Shown here one piece after another: positions 62,721 through 64,000 of a stretch of DNA of 64,000 nucleotides. The notes below the pieces were generated by a model. It did not search any database and was not told the DNA's origin. It worked only from the letters and a program-made list of their open reading frames with translations. The position numbers and the translations under genes were made by a program. The DNA comes from Orlajensenia sp001423545 (GTDB lineage Bacteria > Actinomycetota > Actinomycetes > Actinomycetales > Microbacteriaceae). Numbering within the stretch: the first letter of the stretch is position 1; the number at the start of each line of letters is the position of its first letter. The DNA lies in NCBI GenBank assembly GCA_001423545.1, contig LMOK01000001.1, positions 992,001-1,056,000 on the forward strand, read 5' to 3'.

Positions 62721-64000
62721 ATGACTGCCGCAACGCTCGCCTCTCATCCGTCGTCTGAATCCTCTCCTCCACGAAACGTCGCGGTCATCCTCGCCGGTGG
62801 AGTGGGGTCGCGCGTCGGCCTCGGAATCCCCAAACAGTTGATCAAGATCGCTGGAAAGGCGATCGTCGAGCACACCCTCGAGGTCTTCAACGCGAATCCA
62901 CTCATCGACGAGATCATCATCATGATGAACGGCGCGGCCATCGATGAACTGCGGCACCTCGCCGGGACCCAGAGATTCCACAAACTCTCGCGCATCCTCC
63001 CCGGAGGGTCGACCCGCAACGAGTCGACCAGGTTGGCGATCGCATCCCTGGGCGACACGGACTGCAAGGTGCTCTTCCACGACGCCGTGCGCCCCTTCGT
63101 CGACGACCGCATCATCACGGAGTGCCTCGACGCCCTGGACTCGTTCGAGGCCGTCGACACCGCCATCCCGTCGGCGGACACGATCATCGAGGTCGACGAC
63201 CGGGCTGAGATCGTGGCCATCCCGTCCCGATCGCGCCTCAGACGTGGTCAGACCCCTCAGGGCTTCAGGCTGAGCACCATCAGGCGCGCCTACGAGATCG
63301 CGGCAGGCGACGAGGATTTCGAAGCCACCGACGACTGCAGCGTCGTCTTCCGCTATCTCCCCGACGTCAGGATCCACGTCGTCGAGGGCACGGCCGAGAA
63401 CATGAAGATCACCGAGCCCATCGACGTGCACATCGCCGACAAGCTCTTCCAGTTGCAGTCATCGAGCCTCTCCCTCGAGATCAGCCAGGGCGGACTCCCG
63501 AACCTGACAGGTCACCGCATCGTCGTCTTCGGCGGCAGCTACGGGATCGGGCGCAGCGTCGTGACTCTCTGCGAGAAGGCCGGCGCCGTGGTGCGGTCGT
63601 TCAGCAGGTCGACCACGGGAACCGACATCCGTTCACGAGACGACATCAGGTCGGCCCTCGATTCGACCGCCGCGGATCTCGGGGGCATCGACGCGGTCGT
63701 GGTCACGGCGGGGACGCTGCGGATGACGACGCTCGCGCAGGCCGTGGACGAGGACATCACCACAACGCTCGACACGAATCTCCTCGGTCCGATCGTGGTG
63801 GCCCAGGAGTCGCACCGGCACCTGACCGCGTCGTCGGGTCAGCTCCTCCTCTTCACCTCGAGTTCCTACACGCGAGGGCGCGCCGGCTACAGCGTGTACT
63901 CGGCGACGAAGGCCGGCGTCGTCAACCTGACCCAGGGCCTGGCTGAGGAATGGGACGAGGAAGGCGTGCGGGTGAACTGCATCAATCCCCAGAGGACGCG
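62721..64000 (+). CDS. IspD/TarI-like cytidylyltransferase fused to an SDR reductase (3' end outside window)
   Basis: Open to the window end (426 codons visible). The first domain is a cytidylyltransferase: AVILAGGVGSRVGLGIPKQL (21-40) holds the CTP-binding motif with K38, and HDAVRPFVDD and ATDDCSVVFRYL follow. The second is a short-chain dehydrogenase: GGSYGIG at 271-277, FTSSS, and the catalytic Y393-x3-K397 in YSATK. The same fusion occurs in Haemophilus Bcs1, which reduces ribulose-5-phosphate and makes CDP-ribitol. A product of CDP-ribitol for polyribitol-phosphate or teichoic acid is therefore likely. The ATG at 62721 follows a possible -10 (TACTAT at 62705-62710). Confidence 0.88.
   Translation, partial: MTAATLASHPSSESSPPRNVAVILAGGVGSRVGLGIPKQLIKIAGKAIVEHTLEVFNANPLIDEIIIMMNGAAIDELRHLAGTQRFHKLSRILPGGSTRNESTRLAIASLGDTDCKVLFHDAVRPFVDDRIITECLDALDSFEAVDTAIPSADTIIEVDDRAEIVAIPSRSRLRRGQTPQGFRLSTIRRAYEIAAGDEDFEATDDCSVVFRYLPDVRIHVVEGTAENMKITEPIDVHIADKLFQLQSSSLSLEISQGGLPNLTGHRIVVFGGSYGIGRSVVTLCEKAGAVVRSFSRSTTGTDIRSRDDIRSALDSTAADLGGIDAVVVTAGTLRMTTLAQAVDEDITTTLDTNLLGPIVVAQESHRHLTASSGQLLLFTSSSYTRGRAGYSVYSATKAGVVNLTQGLAEEWDEEGVRVNCINPQRT

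Overview
The window is a high-GC actinobacterial chromosome segment. Gene content and order, plus a clade-typical intergenic repeat (TCGATCAGCGG/CCGCTGATCGA), point to Microbacteriaceae; the genus cannot be fixed from the sequence. One run of 71 Ns (49845-49915) shows that this is a draft scaffold. No tRNA, rRNA, CRISPR array, insertion sequence or prophage was seen.

Region 1 (1-43.5 kb) is mostly conserved core. It follows, with gaps and rearrangements, the Mycobacterium tuberculosis order around Rv3219-Rv3260c (locus numbers are from memory). In window order these are the thiol-stress pair sigR-rsrA, aroA-rsgA, bcp, whiB1, the sensor kinase pdtaS, a CpaE-like ATPase with a SAF-domain protein, an Rv3235-family gene, secA, hpf, comF, lpqB-mtrB-mtrA, sahH, a DUF3499 gene, an Rv3259-like gene, a large glycosyltransferase with a DUF5719 protein, whiB2, galE and manA. 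A second conserved block (GPDD-like membrane protein, DUF4129, DUF4350, MoxR, DUF58, SpoIIM, RDD; compare Rv3689-Rv3695) lies between mtrA and sahH, and a furA-katA pair is set inside it. An MMPL exporter, cut by the window edge, starts the window.

Region 2 (about 46.1-64.0 kb) is a surface-polysaccharide or teichoic-acid-like locus. It holds GT2 and GT4 glycosyltransferases, two polysaccharide pyruvyltransferases (one fused to a GT2 domain and broken by the gap), two OafA/SGNH O-acyltransferases (a third lies at 41.5 kb), a hexapeptide acetyltransferase, a large GT-C-like membrane protein, a translationally coupled set of nitroreductase, flippase-like protein and pyruvyltransferase, and a cut IspD-like/SDR fusion that probably makes CDP-ribitol. 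galE and manA, just upstream, could supply sugars. The likely product is an acylated, pyruvylated cell-surface glycopolymer.

Regulatory signals that can be read directly include a perfect SigR-type promoter (GGAAT-N18-GTT) for sigR, a consensus-like promoter with a palindrome across its -10 for whiB2, an apparently leaderless furA start, an inverted repeat next to the MMPL start, and two DnaA-box-like sites plus a perfect GACAC-ended palindrome between two divergent genes. At the whole-window scale the heptamer CGGATGC/GCATCCG is strongly over-represented, including between genes, and is nearly absent from about 49.1-60.4 kb, which suggests that part of the polysaccharide locus was acquired.
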